A stretch of 64,000 bases of DNA from contig NOWV01000255.1 of NCBI GenBank assembly GCA_003344405.1, positions 22,697 through 86,696 of the forward strand. Direction: 5' to 3'. Below the pieces are notes generated by a model that saw only the letters and a program-made list of their open reading frames with translations, was not told the DNA's origin and ran no database searches. Made by a program: the position numbers and the translations under genes. The DNA comes from Trichoplax sp. H2. Lineage: Eukaryota > Placozoa > Uniplacotomia > Trichoplacea. This document shows, in pieces, positions 38,488-51,900 of this stretch (position 1 is the stretch's first letter; the number at the start of each line of letters is the position of its first letter).

Positions 38488-41400
38488 ATGAGAGCATTTT
38501 TAGCCATTTGCATCCTAATATGTGGATGCTATCTACTTCAGGTTAGTGTAATTCATGCAATTGACTATACAGTACTTTTGGCCAAGGCATTGATTGCAGT
38601 AGGGCACCAATGGATCACAACTGCTGTTATTGTTGTATGGCTGATACGTGCGCACTCAGGAAATGAGAGAACTTGTTCATCACTCTAGTCACATAGATTT
38701 GTACAATTATTTCGAGTGCAAAGTAGATAGTAGATTGGATCATTCAATGGACAACTCTATTTTAGTATTACTTTCAAAGGCAGTCTGTGTTGCGATGAGT
38801 AGAATCCAAGCTTATCGAGCTGCAATGGTCCTTAGCTAGTCAACAATGTTGTCGTTAAGCTGACGTGGCGTTATTCAAATATGTACTTTACATTCATTAA
38901 GTTAATCCGCACACCTGCTTAACGTTCAATATCAAAGTATGGTCAAGTTTTACTCGATCAGTTTTCGAATCGACATCGGAAATGGCTATAGAGTAGATAT
39001 GACATAAAATTAGAATCTAAAATAGATCCATGTTGAATTCTATCGACGGCTACAACTTGTGGCAAAAGATACCTTACATGAAAGATGTAATGAAAGGGGG
39101 AAAAAAATGATTTCGGGATGAGTGATTCTCGGCTCTTTCTCTCTCAATGCTATATAGACTAGTCTTGCAGCGAAAAAGAAAAAATCAGATAAAGGTCATG
39201 TTATTCAAATCGATAATGTGAAGGAATACAAGAAGCTACTGCGTACGCGTAAGAATATCTTGATAGCATTTTTCAAAACAGGTAAGAGATCGTGATAGGA
39301 CAAGTAGGTCATCACAAGAGGGATAGCACTTTTTCTTTTCAATGAACATCAATCATAGACTACTAGAAAGGAATCTATATAGAAAAGAACTCTTTCTAAT
39401 AGCTACTTCATGCTTGAATCTATTTTGAAGTCATAAGGAGTATTTAAACACAACATTTTCAGTTATTGCTGTTATCCATGCCGGTGGTGGATAGTATGAT
39501 TTCAACTTGAATAATACAAGTTCTTACTAATGAGTATTAATGCGGTATAGTTTAAAGTAGCAACTACCAACTTAATATGGCTATATCGTATGAGTTGATT
39601 AATTGATAAATAAACATTTAGAAAGCGGCATAGAGTACTCACTACACTAATTGCATGATATTGCAATATATTATGCAGTTAGTTGACTTAATTCACTAAC
39701 AATAAGAATAGCTTAAGTCCTTATTATAATGCCTACACAGAAGAGCATTATACAGGCACTAATCGCTTGCTAACACAATAGCCGCAATTTACAATGAATC
39801 TCTTTCGTCATTTCCCTAGTAATCATGGAATGTATCCATTCTACTGCTATAATAATTGGATATTTTACTGCTTAACAGGACTAAGTGAAGATACTTTTGA
39901 TTTTCTCTCAATGTATGATAGTCTACGTTGAGCTTTTTTCACTTCAGCAACACAATTTCAAGCTAGTTTTTATGATACATTATCATAAGCCAAGGGTTCA
40001 GGAACTAGTTCAAGGTACAATACTACAACTGACGTTCGATAGTAATCGGACATCTGTGATGATATATCTATCATAAATAAGATCCGGCTATTGTTGCTCA
40101 AAAGTAATTCAGCACAATGCTTTCGACATGCTTCGACTTTGGACTATTTTAACTTTCATCACACCGATTATATTTCCATCTTCATCGATTGAACTAGAAT
40201 ACAATTGCTAGTAGGTGTATCTCAAAACATGCTTCTCGGATCATGAATGAGTTATACGCTATTAACTTCGGCAATTTCAATGACTGCGGATTAAAAACAA
40301 TAATATTGGAAGATCTGTTATAGAATTAAATGTGAAATGATAGATAGGGGAAAGTATAAGATGTAGCCTTCTATAATATCTTTTCCTTTCCAATTTTTTG
40401 AACATTGTAATTCTACTTTCTCATAAATAATGAAAATTTTTTCCAAAGATTAAATCTCGCACAATGAATGCCATTGAATAATGATTAATGCTTTTATGCT
40501 AATGCACAACAAGAACAGCTATTGAAAGCTTAAATATTTGAAAATGGCAAAATTTTGCTGATAAACTCTCTTGAAATAGGGTAGTTTTAAACAAATAGCA
40601 CTCTTACAGTAGGATAACCATGAACATTTCCTAAAGTGAATTCGTACTTACATGTTCTATTTATATCGGGATACAATAATCATCTAGACCTTTAGCGACT
40701 CTCATGTCAAGATAACAATTTTCTCGGCTGCATTTTGATCTTGCATTATCCTTCTTGATTAAGCATTTACCTATGTAATATAGCAAACTTTTGACGATAA
40801 AGTTCCAAAGATATTAAAAATTAAGAACAAAGTGATAACTACAAGTTGATCAATATATATTTCTCATGTTTATTCTGTAATTTTTGCATGAAAATTAACA
40901 ATTTTGAATTAGGTCAGTGATAATGCGGTAGATGTGCATTCTATTTTAACGTACGTAATTAAAAGATGGGTTCATATTCTACAGAAATATAAAATTTCTT
41001 TAGCACTTGTAGATTTATAACACAACTAATCTAAATCGATGAAATCCTTGTCACTCTAGGTGGAGATATTGGTAAAAAATTAGATACACTAATACGAGCT
41101 GCAAATCAGGTCTATGGTATTGGAACGCTTTCATATGTTGACTGCGGGTATACAAATCACGGATTAATCAATCATAATTTTCATACATTCTATAATAGTT
41201 ATTGGTTAATTTTATTTTATCTCTTAAATTTTGGATTGATATTAAGTTATCTACTTATTGAATGCTATCGCGTTAATAGTTGATATTCGATGGTGTAGAT
41301 AAGACATTGCTTTTTATTTATAAGTAGGAAATAAATATTTAAAATTAACTTACACCATCATAAAGTTTTATAGCATGCAATGTAATATATTCATTTGTAG

Positions 41401-44400
41401 ATCGGATAAGAAGTTATGTAAAAAATTAAAAATTAAATTCAAAAAGGACGATTTAATTATCAACCATTATGAGTAAGTTGGCTACTTTCAGATTGTTGTA
41501 TGTGATTTGATAATAACTTTCTGTGACTAGCCATAATTTTCTCATTTGGGATTACTAATATAATCTATGACTTAATTCATTAGAAACGGCAAATGGCATA
41601 AAGAATATGATAGAGCGTTCGTTGTGCGGGTATTCTGAGATTATGCAATTTTTACTTGTCAAGATAAATTACTGTTTTTTTCAACTGTTTAAGTCAGACA
41701 TTTTTAAAGCTAAATACTAATTTAGCATTCTATTAATAGTCATTAGTTAATTTTATGAATGATCCACATCACGACGCTCCTTGGGAAGAAGATCCAACTG
41801 CAAAAGATGTCCTTCATTTATCTAGTGAAAAGGTAATAGGCAAGACAGCGTGACACCGGTAGTAGTGATTAGTGAAATTTGATTTGTTCTGCACTGACTT
41901 TACTTTTACTGCATTCGTTTGTCTTAAATGCATATATATAAACACTATAATCACGGTATATTTAATACCAGTGCTTGCTTATCATATTATTTTTCTATAC
42001 TTTTAGAGCTTACAAAATGTATTAAGTACAAAAAAGAAGCCGGTGATGGTCATGTTTTATGCTCCGTGTAAGCTTTCTTATTGTTTAGAAGTGGTCTGGC
42101 TTATACATAGATCAAATTATGATTTTAAAGATGCACAGCCTATCATTGTATCATATACTGTACAAGGCATTATAACTTTACAAGCTCAATTTAGAGATAG
42201 TTACAGTAAATACCGTAAAAATTATGTAAAATAATTTTATCTTAGGGTGCCGCTATTGTAAGATGTTCAAACCTCGTTTTGCCGAGGTTGCGAAGACATT
42301 GAAGCATGATGCAGTAAGTTTTTGATATACTTTAGTAATCCTCAATTTTACTGAAAAAGATGCTAAGCAATATCGAAATGAAAATCGCTACAACGTTTAC
42401 GTATGAACCCCCTTCTAGATAATGGCAGGAATTGACAGTGATTCTCCCGCTAATTATGGCTTGATTAGTAGATTTAATATTGTCAGTTACCCAACCCTTA
42501 TCTACTTCAAGTAAGCTGTATTTTATTTCTTAATTTTCAAATCTCATTTAGTACCCTGAATTAGGAGTTAATCGAATAGTATCATTTATTAACAGAGATG
42601 GTAAAGAATTATATAGATATAATATCACTTCAGATAAGGACCAAGCCAGAAATTTATACGAATGGATGCTCAAGTATATTTCAAATACTTTTCAATACTG
42701 CGGTTATAATGCTTTAGCTAAAAATCATAGTTATTAGTATACTAATTTAAAATTTGAATGTTTCTCTTATAATGTTATGCCTTGAAGTCCAAAATTGATT
42801 GAGCCTGAAAAGCCAGAGGAAGAAGAAAGCTGGAAGGATTCAAGTTTGGATGTCGTACATCTTGCTGACGACACATTCGAAGCTTTCATCACTAACCATT
42901 CATCGGTTCTGGTTATGTTTTATTCTAAATGTTAGCTCTAACAATTAAAAATTAGTCCGTTCTTATCAAATAGTAACTGTAAAAAGAATAAAATCGCTCT
43001 TCTTTTAGCCTGTTATTATTGCAAAAAGATGAAACCTGACTACATCGAAGCCGCCGCCAGACTCAAAAAAGAAAATGTATATTGAATTTTTAGTAAAACT
43101 ATAAATAAATTAATTTTTTCAAGTCATCAATTGTAATAAGAGAACTAGTAGTTGCTTCTTGCCTATTAATCTTAAGACATTATTGAATTAGGTGGACGGT
43201 ACTTTGGTAGCTGTCGATGCCAACGAGAATAATGCGTTGTCTGAAAAATATTCAATAAAAGGATTTCCAACAGGTTCTATTTAATGTTGTTGCAGTAATC
43301 GATGTTATTATTTAATTCCCTTAGCTGATGATGTTATTTGTGATTAAATTTATTTTCCGATCTGGCAACCACTTAATTCAAATAATACCATAGTTAAATA
43401 TTTCAAGTGAGTTTCTATTATTAATTGAACTGCAGTTAATTTCTACATGTTTTAGATTATAACATTTGATTAATAATTTGGTGACCTACTTGTATATCTT
43501 GATTTGTGTAGCGATGGTGAATATAAATACAATGTTGATTATCGTACAGCTGATGAGATTGTCGAATTTATGAAAGAGTAAGTAAAACCGCAAAATTCTA
43601 TTTAACGCTATGCATCGAGACTATGATTGATTAAAAATTGCAATTTAGCCCTCAAGAGCCTATGCAAGTTGAACAGCTTGATCAAGAATGGAGCCTGTTC
43701 AATAAATTTATGGCTATGCTAAATGATGATGATTATAAAGATACGTTAAAGAAAATAAAGTATTCTTTGGTCATGTTTTATACTCCTGGTTAGAGAATAA
43801 GCATATTTTCTAAATTTTTTTTTTATTACATGAGGTGTACTAATATCCACTCCATTTAGGATGTGAACAATCAAAAAAAGCAATTGGGGATTATCTAGCA
43901 GCTTCCATGACTGTCAGTGGACCTAAGGTAGCATTATCATTTGATTTCTAAGTAAGATTAGTATACTGTATGCAGAACGCGGATGTTCTTTGTCATTTTT
44001 TGTTATCTAGGTAATAATTAAATCAGTCCAATATTGTCTGGGAATGCTAATTTTGTACAATGTAATTATTGGTTATATAGTACAGATTATTTGCTGTTAA
44101 TTGCAATGAAGCGGAAAAAATGTGTCAAGAATACAACATTCAAGGGTTAGAAATAATTTTAGTGTTTCATTTTCCCTAAAGAATACTTTTTGAACAGCTG
44201 AGAATTGTGTTGTTTACTATTTAGTTATCCGTCATTCTTATATTTTAAACATGGCAAAAAGCCTAAATCATACGAAGGCGATCAAACGGTGATGATAATA
44301 GATTGTTTCCATCATGATATCATATTATGTTACGTGTATTATCGGATTTCAGTTCTTGTACATTAAAATTGTGATTATTAGAAATCTAAATTTAGTTGAC

Positions 44401-46707
44401 TATGTCAATAGCAAACTGGCTTTGTTGGCTTAATGAAAAGTCTCGGTTATAAACCAGAAGAGCGTCCAAATGAAGTAAAAAGTAATGATGACCAGCAGAC
44501 TGAATCTAACGAAGTGGAAAACAAGGCAGAGGTTTTGGAGGCAGGAACAGACGTCGCAGCTAGAAATGAGAAAGGTAATAACGTTGCATGAAAGAAATGG
44601 TTAAATAACAGCTCGAATGCCCATATCAATATCTGATTATAAAATTTTAGATGAGGATACACCCGCTAGTAAATCAGGATCTTCGTTATCTGACAATGCG
44701 GCTGGTTCATCCGATGAAAATAATGAACAAGGTTAGGCTACTACAGAGTACGCTTCCATATCTTATAATACTTAATTAATTGCTTTAAACTGTAGATAAA
44801 GATTTTAAAGAGGAGAAACTGAAGAATGAAGAAATAAACAAAATTAATGATGGTTCTGATATCAAATCGGGACAGGCGAAAACCGTCGTAAGTGCTGATC
44901 TACCGGTAGATGGAAGCCAAGTAAACAAGGATTCAAATTTATCACCAAAAGACGATGAATCTAGACTAGACAACACGACTGATAAAGCAGAGGATAGAAA
45001 AGAAAAGGAACAACCAAATAGTGATGATAAAGAGAATGAAGATAGTATGAACGATGAAATAGATCATAAAGAAGAAGAAAAAACGGAAGCAAGCAATGAT
45101 AATGGAAAGCAAAAAAAGCCAGCAATAACAATATTTGGCTATGAGCAGGAGTATTGGCTTCCTAAAATTTTTCACGATAAATTTGATTCCTTCATTAAAA
45201 TGCATAACCGTTTACTAATCGTATTTCTATCCTCTTCTCCAGGTAATTCGAATAACTAGCTTAGTTTAATATTTTACAATGGAAAGTCAGGAATTTTAGC
45301 CATTTTTTAATTTTTAAATAAACGCTCTTCGTTAGAGGATCATATTAAAGGCGTCACTCTGGATTCTGTTGCTAGAAAAGTTAATAAATTCGCTATTGAC
45401 AACAAGGTAATTCGAGGAATAATTTGCAACATATTTGCGCCAAATCTTGGTAGATTTATCTACTCATGTAACCTTCTATTGATAATATTTTATTACGCTA
45501 TGTAGTTTTTGTCAAACCAGTAAATCAAATATCAACTTTGCGAGCAGAAATTTGAAACGTTAATATCTAATGCATTATCATTTCCCATACTTCATTTCTT
45601 GCAATAATTTCAAACGAGTGCTTATTGTCTAGATATCATGAATTGACTGATTAGGTATCTATGTCCGATTTTATATACAGAGACCTTATATGCTTGCAGT
45701 AGTAGACTGTGTTGATGATTATGATTTCTGCTTGCAAAAGGAGGTAGAAAAGCTTCCGACAGGTATGATTAATTCTGTGGTAAGACACATTGCTAACGTT
45801 AAAACTGTTTGTGCATCTGCTTGTTGTAGCTATGTATTGTTTTATTACGCAGAGGCACGATCATGTAACAGTGTATGGAGTCTATTATATATATTTTTAT
45901 TGAAGTAAACGGCAATACCGTTAGATGCTGCCGTTTTATTATTGTTAAGGCTCTTCTGTAGCCTGCGATTATATTATATTAATTAAATTTATTGAATAAA
46001 TTTCTATTTCTAGTAAACTAGTATCAGTATGAGCATTAAGCACTGATAGTATAGTATTACCTTACCTGCTTTAAAATCTAAACTAGATCGTCTTCTTTGA
46101 TAATGGCGAAAGTTCTATCTTGATTTAATATTTATCTATTCTTTTCTTCTTCACAGCCATCTATTATCAGTAAGTGGTCATTTAAATTTCAAACATATCT
46201 CGCTGATTAAATTTTTGACCGTTCTGCGATTTGGAAAAGATTACTATCAAAATCATAGCTGCTCTGAATACTTAAGACTGGGAGATCATTGCATTATTAC
46301 GCTTAACGTTGTAATATGTACCACTATAGTTTACGGTATCGTTTTATATTTAACAATATTTATAGTAATGGTAAACCAATTGTTCGATATACCGGAAAAA
46401 GAACACCTGAAGCTTTAGTCGATTTTCTGGAAAGGTTAGTAAAGATATGTATATGTGTATTAATTTGCAATCTTTTATACAATGATTTTCCTGAAACTTC
46501 ACCAATATACTTAATAGTCCACCAACAAAAAGTAAACCTCTTGGTGAACAAAAAGTATACAGAATGGATCGAGAAGAATTTCTAGATTACATGGATGACG
46601 TTAAGATTCGTGAATTAAATATGCCTAGTATTGATGAATTGGAAGAAATAGTAGATCTATCGAGAGCAGAATTACAAAGAATTATGCTCAAACATGATGA
46701 GTTATAA
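38488..46707 (+). CDS. PDIA5: PDIA5-like endoplasmic reticulum thiol-disulfide oxidoreductase with five thioredoxin-like modules
   Basis: Twenty-seven exons, 866 residues: 38488-38541, 39158-39281, 41060-41147, 41401-41472, 41584-41629, 41740-41832, 42007-42067, 42246-42313, 42419-42510, 42596-42673, 42788-42930, 43009-43076, 43192-43273, 43394-43406, 43512-43577, 43649-43788, 43860-43927, 44081-44145, 44225-44288, 44412-44574, 44651-44731, 44796-45242, 45336-45406, 45681-45762, 46157-46169, 46366-46434, 46518-46707. It has a signal peptide, then module 1 without cysteines (LLRTRKNILIAFF, as in PDIA5), module 2 with WCRYC (about 180-184), module 3 with SCYYC (about 307-311), module 4 with GCEQS (about 430-434), a long acidic/lysine-rich insert (about 515-690) and module 5 without an active site. 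Each active or decayed module keeps its cis-proline (SYPT, GFPT, GYPS, KLPT). The protein ends KHDEL, an ER retrieval signal. AATAAA lies 53 nt past the stop. Human PDIA5 is shorter, with three CxxC modules. Confidence 0.9.
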
Positions 46708-47460
46708 TCTTATTGTTATGGGTAAAATTTAAGTAGAGGGCGTAGATACTTTTTCACGTAATAAAGCAGCAAGATGATAGATTATCTTAGTTTTAAAATT
46801 AATTACATTAATACGCGAAAAAGAGTTTTTATGAATTTGAACAACAATGCAGAAGTGAATGTGATATCTTGAATAACAAGAATTTAGCCATCTGTCGGAT
46901 TTGCCTAGTTATAGATTTTAAAAATATCATGACGAGTATGTTAAATTCTTATCTATTTCTGGTCTAAGTTGTTACTTTATTTGATACTAAATCACAGTTG
47001 TTACTTGATTTAGAAGATGTAGTAGATTGGTTTTCTACGGTGCTTACCTTTACAGGCGCAATTATGAACAGCGGCTTGACTAAGATTTAATACGGTGCTT
47101 AGCAGACATTTTAGTAAAGTCACAGATATCAACTATTCCATTGTTTACGTGAATTGTTCGTATAGAATGATCAAACATTACGGAAGTAAATAAATAATGG
47201 TTATGATTTACACGATATTGATGCCTTATCTACCTACATCTATCAATTCATTCTACAGGCGTAGAAAATTAAACAATTATTGATTGTAGGCATCTATTCA
47301 TTTTCATTTTTTGTGCAAAACGATAATACTTATACTCGGAGATTTATTTCCATAAAGCGCCCAAATTGTCATAAATGGCGATGTAATCTTACAATGACTT
47401 TGGCTTTCGTTAATAAACAGCATACTACGATATGTAGTAGAGCAAACTTATCCTTATGAT

Positions 47461-47634
47461 ATGGCGATAATGGATGATCCTGTTGAAAAGTGGTATAACC
47501 CCACATGTATTATAAATTTACTAGCTGATCTTAAAAATCTAACGGTCACAAAGATTTTTGTGACTGCGCAGCCTTATAGGTTACGGTTTAACCACGTTAT
47601 TAAATTATTAAATGAATATGCTCTTGTCTATTAA
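47461..47634 (+). CDS. Small ORF, 57 residues, unknown
   Basis: ATG at 47461, TAA at 47632-47634. The peptide (begins MAIMDDPVEKWYNP) is leucine/valine-rich toward its C terminus and has no signal peptide or domain I recognise. The frame is also open for a few codons upstream behind an AG, so it may be an exon of a larger gene rather than a gene itself. Confidence 0.25.
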   Translation: MAIMDDPVEKWYNPTCIINLLADLKNLTVTKIFVTAQPYRLRFNHVIKLLNEYALVY

Positions 47635-47801
47635 ATAGGTAATCTAGAAATAACTTTGAAATTGTTACGATGTATAGACTCTTAGCCGAGAACACATAAC
47701 GTTATTTTTATGAATTTAATGAAAAGTAGAATGTAGCATAATGTACTGGTTTTAGTAACTAGTCTGTGAAACTAAGCTAAATCCACTATCCCCCTGGATC
47801 C

Positions 47802-47809
47802 TATAAAAA
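47802..47809 (+). promoter_or_regulatory. TATA box before small ORF
   Basis: CCTATAAAAAGGG contains a good TATA core, 44 bp upstream of the ATG at 47846. The spacing suits a very short leader. Confidence 0.35.
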
Positions 47810-47845
47810 GGGACAAACTTAGCAGTGTCTGTATACGTGTTGCTT

Positions 47846-48121
47846 ATGGAGCGTGATAGAACCAAACATCAATTCATAACCACCAATGCTCTAAACGTAT
47901 ATTCATTTATTCTTAAAGGCAAGAAAATAAAATTTCTTACCATTTTAGTTTTACATAATTACGATATAAAAAGTAGAATCATAACGTTTAGATTAACTAA
48001 TAACAATAACGAATATTCGATGTACTCGTATAAATTCGATGAAGCAATTAATTTTGCAGTTGACTTATGTCGAGAATATTGTAAAATACCAGAATTTTCG
48101 ATTGTGAAATCAAATGAATAA
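47846..48121 (+). CDS. Small intronless ORF, 91 residues, unknown
   Basis: ATG 47846, TAA ending at 48121. The protein begins MERDRTKHQF, is rich in lysine, asparagine and isoleucine, and contains a possible amphipathic end (FDEAINFAVDLCREYC). I recognise no family. A TATA box stands just upstream, which makes it more than a random frame, but its composition is close to that of non-coding AT-rich DNA here. Intronless coding would be unusual among its neighbours. Confidence 0.3.
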   Translation: MERDRTKHQFITTNALNVYSFILKGKKIKFLTILVLHNYDIKSRIITFRLTNNNNEYSMYSYKFDEAINFAVDLCREYCKIPEFSIVKSNE

Positions 48122-48915
48122 TGTAGTAGATTAATCCGTAAAAGAGAAGCAAAGTAATATTTGTAAACTAGCCTTTCAATACACTGAAAGGTTCAACTAC
48201 TAAAGGGATGAAATTTTAATCAGCCATCAAGGATATTGTCGATCAATACATATACATATAGAATTGACTCATTAATATTAGTAGCTATATGAATGAAACG
48301 TAGTCATTTTTAAGTGTTATGTCATGATTCCATAGCCTATTCGTCATTTTCCTCCTAAATGGTTATAAAATCGATGATAAAAACAGTTTTATATTAATAG
48401 AATGGATATTCCAAAATGTATAACCAAATAATAATTAATACACCAACAATTATTTTCCATTTTGGAATCGATACTGAAGGGGTTAACAATAATAACTGTA
48501 ACGATTTCTAGATTATAATTATATTTTATAAATCATCCTGGTATAAATGATATAGATTATTTAAGAATATACTGTATTTAAGCCATAATTAGGTCATAAA
48601 ATGGAAAAACTTTGGAGCTGAGAGAAATACTATATGTTAGTGATCGAGCGCAGCCACAGTAGAAAGAATTTACAGCCCACCCTCTGACCTCCACTTCCAA
48701 ACCCACGTCATGAATATGAATAAAAATTATTCCATTACTTTGCTTTAGCCAAGTTGAGTCTATACCGAACTATTTACCCCATTTATGGTACTATACCATC
48801 TGATTGTTACGTAATCCAACGTTACATAAAGTTGAATGTCGTTTATAATAATAAGAAACATAATTTTCATTTCCTTCAAGAGAATTGAAGACGTCGCATA
48901 ACCATGTGAACCAGC

Positions 48916-48930
48916 TTACAATACAATACA
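48916..48930 (-). other. C-terminal CaaX prenylation motif of the kinesin
   Basis: The last codons read Cys-Cys-Ile-Val-Leu then TAA, so the terminal four residues CIVL fit CaaX. A leucine at the last position favours geranylgeranyl transfer, and the extra upstream cysteine could be palmitoylated. This is a motif-level prediction. Confidence 0.6.
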
Positions 48931-51900
48931 GCAAGCGGATTGTTGAACTCTAGCTGGAGGAAGTTCGACTGGAGGAGGCGGCTGTGGTTGCGCTTGAACA
49001 ACTTTAGTTTCTCGTGTCGTATCTTCTTTAGGCGATTGATAGGAATGATTATCATTAGCTTTTGCAGGACGATCATCGGTTTTAGTTAGATCATCTGCTG
49101 GAACTGATTCAGGCGAAGGTTCAGGCTGATCTTTGGATTGAGAATCTGAATGATTATCGTCAGCTTTTACAGCATGATCATTGGTTTTAGCTTGATCATC
49201 TACTAGAACTGATTCTGGCAAAGTCTCTGGCTGATCTTTGGGTTGAGGATCTCCTTCGGCTAGTGATTGTTCGATTATTCCATTTGTACGTAGGGCTGAT
49301 GGTGGAGGCGAAGATGTAGCTGGCAATCGAGAGACAGCCTGCGTATCTAATGTCGCAGTTTCGCCATCTCCTTCAGTACTTTCTCCTGCAACTGCGCTTT
49401 CACTCTTTTTAATTTTCTTAGGTGGTACCTCAACTTGCAAGTTAGCTGCAACAGCTGATGGATTCGTTGTGTTCAGCAAAGATTTCAATTGAGATAGCTG
49501 TCAAGCAAATAAATAATATTAGTCAAGTGAATAACAGAAATTTTTGAATACTGAGTGGTAAAAATGTGAAAACTGTTAACATTATAGCACACCATAACTG
49601 TATCTAGATCCATATCTGTTGCCATGCTTGTAAATTTTTTTAGTAGATCCTGAAAGGAAAATTAATATAGAAAGAATTCTTTAAGAGATTATGGCACAGT
49701 CGTACAGCGGTAAAGTATTTGAAGTAGTATGGATGGATTAAGCTATCTACGGGTAGAGCTGTAGCAATATTGCTTCATAAGAATATAAAACAGTTTAAAT
49801 GGTGTACCATTTTATTTTCCAGCCTCTGTAATTTCTTTTTCATTGTGTTTTGCGCAAAAGTCATTTTAGCCATTCTAGCAAAGTTTTCCTAGAGGTAGCA
49901 GAATTAAGGGTTCATTTCTTGTAATTATAACCACTTTCTATCAAATACCATATGTCATAGCACAGACTATTCCATGTAAATAATGATTTATATCTCTACA
50001 TAACGGATGATGATGCAGCTATGATTATCTTTCTAAATGCAAGATTATGCTCAAGATATTAATCTACACTTGCTGCTTATCAATTTGCATAGATCTGATC
50101 CTGTTTTTTTTTTATTATACTGCACAAGTATAGAGCTTGCTACTGTTGAGTAGTTAGCGATATCTGGATATTGGCGCGATAAATCAATAAAATTTCTCAT
50201 TTCAAATTTACGATTTCATTATGTTTAAGAAATATAGCGATTGCATACGATGATGAAACATTGCTATTTTACGATTAGTTGTCCATGCAGTTGTGCAACA
50301 GCTAAGCTAACATATATGGTAGCATCGCTACGCAAGCTGTTATTGACAAGCTATCCAATGACCTACAAATTAGAGTCCTACTATAGCAAATATGGCTAAT
50401 GCTACTAAAAGTAGAAACTATTCTAAGCTCTTTCGGTTCGCACTGCTTTGCTTGCTTAATAAACATACCATTCCGCCCTGAGTAGCATGTGGTTGCATAG
50501 CTTTAACCGATTTGCCACGAGTGAGAACTTTAGACATAACCATGTCTTTGGTCTTGATACCTGCATTTCGATTTTGTGATTTGCTAGGTTCCTTATACCT
50601 GCCCCATACTTCTACGATCAGATAATCAGTCGTAAGGTAATCGATCAACTAGATTTGAAGAGAGGGAGAAAAATTTATTACAGACAACTTTCAAAATGCT
50701 CTAAAATTGGCAAAATGACGATTCCGACACTCATAGTTGACTATTTTTATGATTCTCTACAGAACTTGTCTACCTGTTGTGTTGCTGCCGAATATGAGAC
50801 TAGCTTTTTAAAGTTATATTCTGGATTCCTTGTATTTTGAATAACTTCGGTAGTGATTGGTAAATCGTCTAAATAGAATTTGAATTTACACCAAGTTTCC
50901 TATTTGCAGGGCAGAAGAGAAGGAACGAGTCGGATCGTTCATTAATTATAGTTGTTTTTAAATATCAGTCCATTTCAATAATTCTTGCAATAATGAGTAT
51001 TGTAACGTATGCAAGGACATTGAACTTACTAGGAATTTATTAGGAAGTCCCAAGGCATGGCTGATATTTATAAGGAAATTAACTTTTTTCCCAAGCTATA
51101 AGGTTAAAAGAAAGAAAATAGTATTTACAGTCTTGGTCTAATTAATTAAAATTTGGATAATCTATTGATTTGGAACTAAATTTATGGCTAGATTATGATA
51201 ATCAAAATATAATTTTCCGAAGCATTGTTTATTCTTACTAGTTCAGACGGGCTATCGACAAAGATGTCCGCATCGATATCATATTCTTTTCCATTTTCAT
51301 CACAAGGAATGAGTTCTACCTGCATGATGTAAGCCATGAAGAACAACATGAAATTATTCTCTGAAATTATAAGCATAATTTAACCTACATAGAAAGGAAC
51401 TGTTCTTTCAAAGGTATTAGCTAATTAATATCATAACATACTCTAAGTTTGCCCATATTGGTCCCTTTATAGTCGGAAATTGTTAGGTGCTCCCTCATAT
51501 CAATCTATAAAAATAGAGAAATATTAAATTTCTGGTACTTAAATTAGGCTATAGCTACATCTCCGACTCGTTGAGAATTACCAAATAAGAAAGGCTTTCC
51601 AAGTATACCATGGTGGTACCAATGAAAATATCAGTAGAAGCACTCTCTGTGAAAGGATCTCGTTCCTATGTCATTCAAGGCAATAAAGGCAGATAATCTT
51701 AATACTTTATGCTGAAATTAAACTATGTAATAAAAATATCGCTAAGATCTTCTACTGCTAGAGAAACTTACATCTGGTAGAGTCCAATCTTCTCCTTCGA
51801 TGTAGTTCTGATACATTTCTTGCATTAAAAATTTTCGATTAGTAAATCGATTAATTGGCCATAGCCAATCTAACTTGGATTCTAAATTGGTCATCTTGAT

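Larger units (their letters stand above)
46708..48915. other. Intergenic region with small open frames
   Basis: Space between the 3' ends of the PDIA5-like gene (plus) and the kinesin (minus). Two small plus-strand ORFs are listed separately. A further stretch near 46970-47090 is open for about 40 codons (contains LLLDLEDVVDWFSTVLTF) and could be an exon, but I could not connect it with compatible splice sites. Confidence 0.5.

Noticed and set aside
38648-38839. 63-codon frame after PDIA5-like exon 1
   Set aside because: It lies in intron 1 and has no domain or splice support.
50571-50588. Possible tiny intron in kinesin exon 50469-50648
   Set aside because: A GTATAA...CTAG pair would define an intron of under 20 nt, too short to splice. 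The frame is open without removal.
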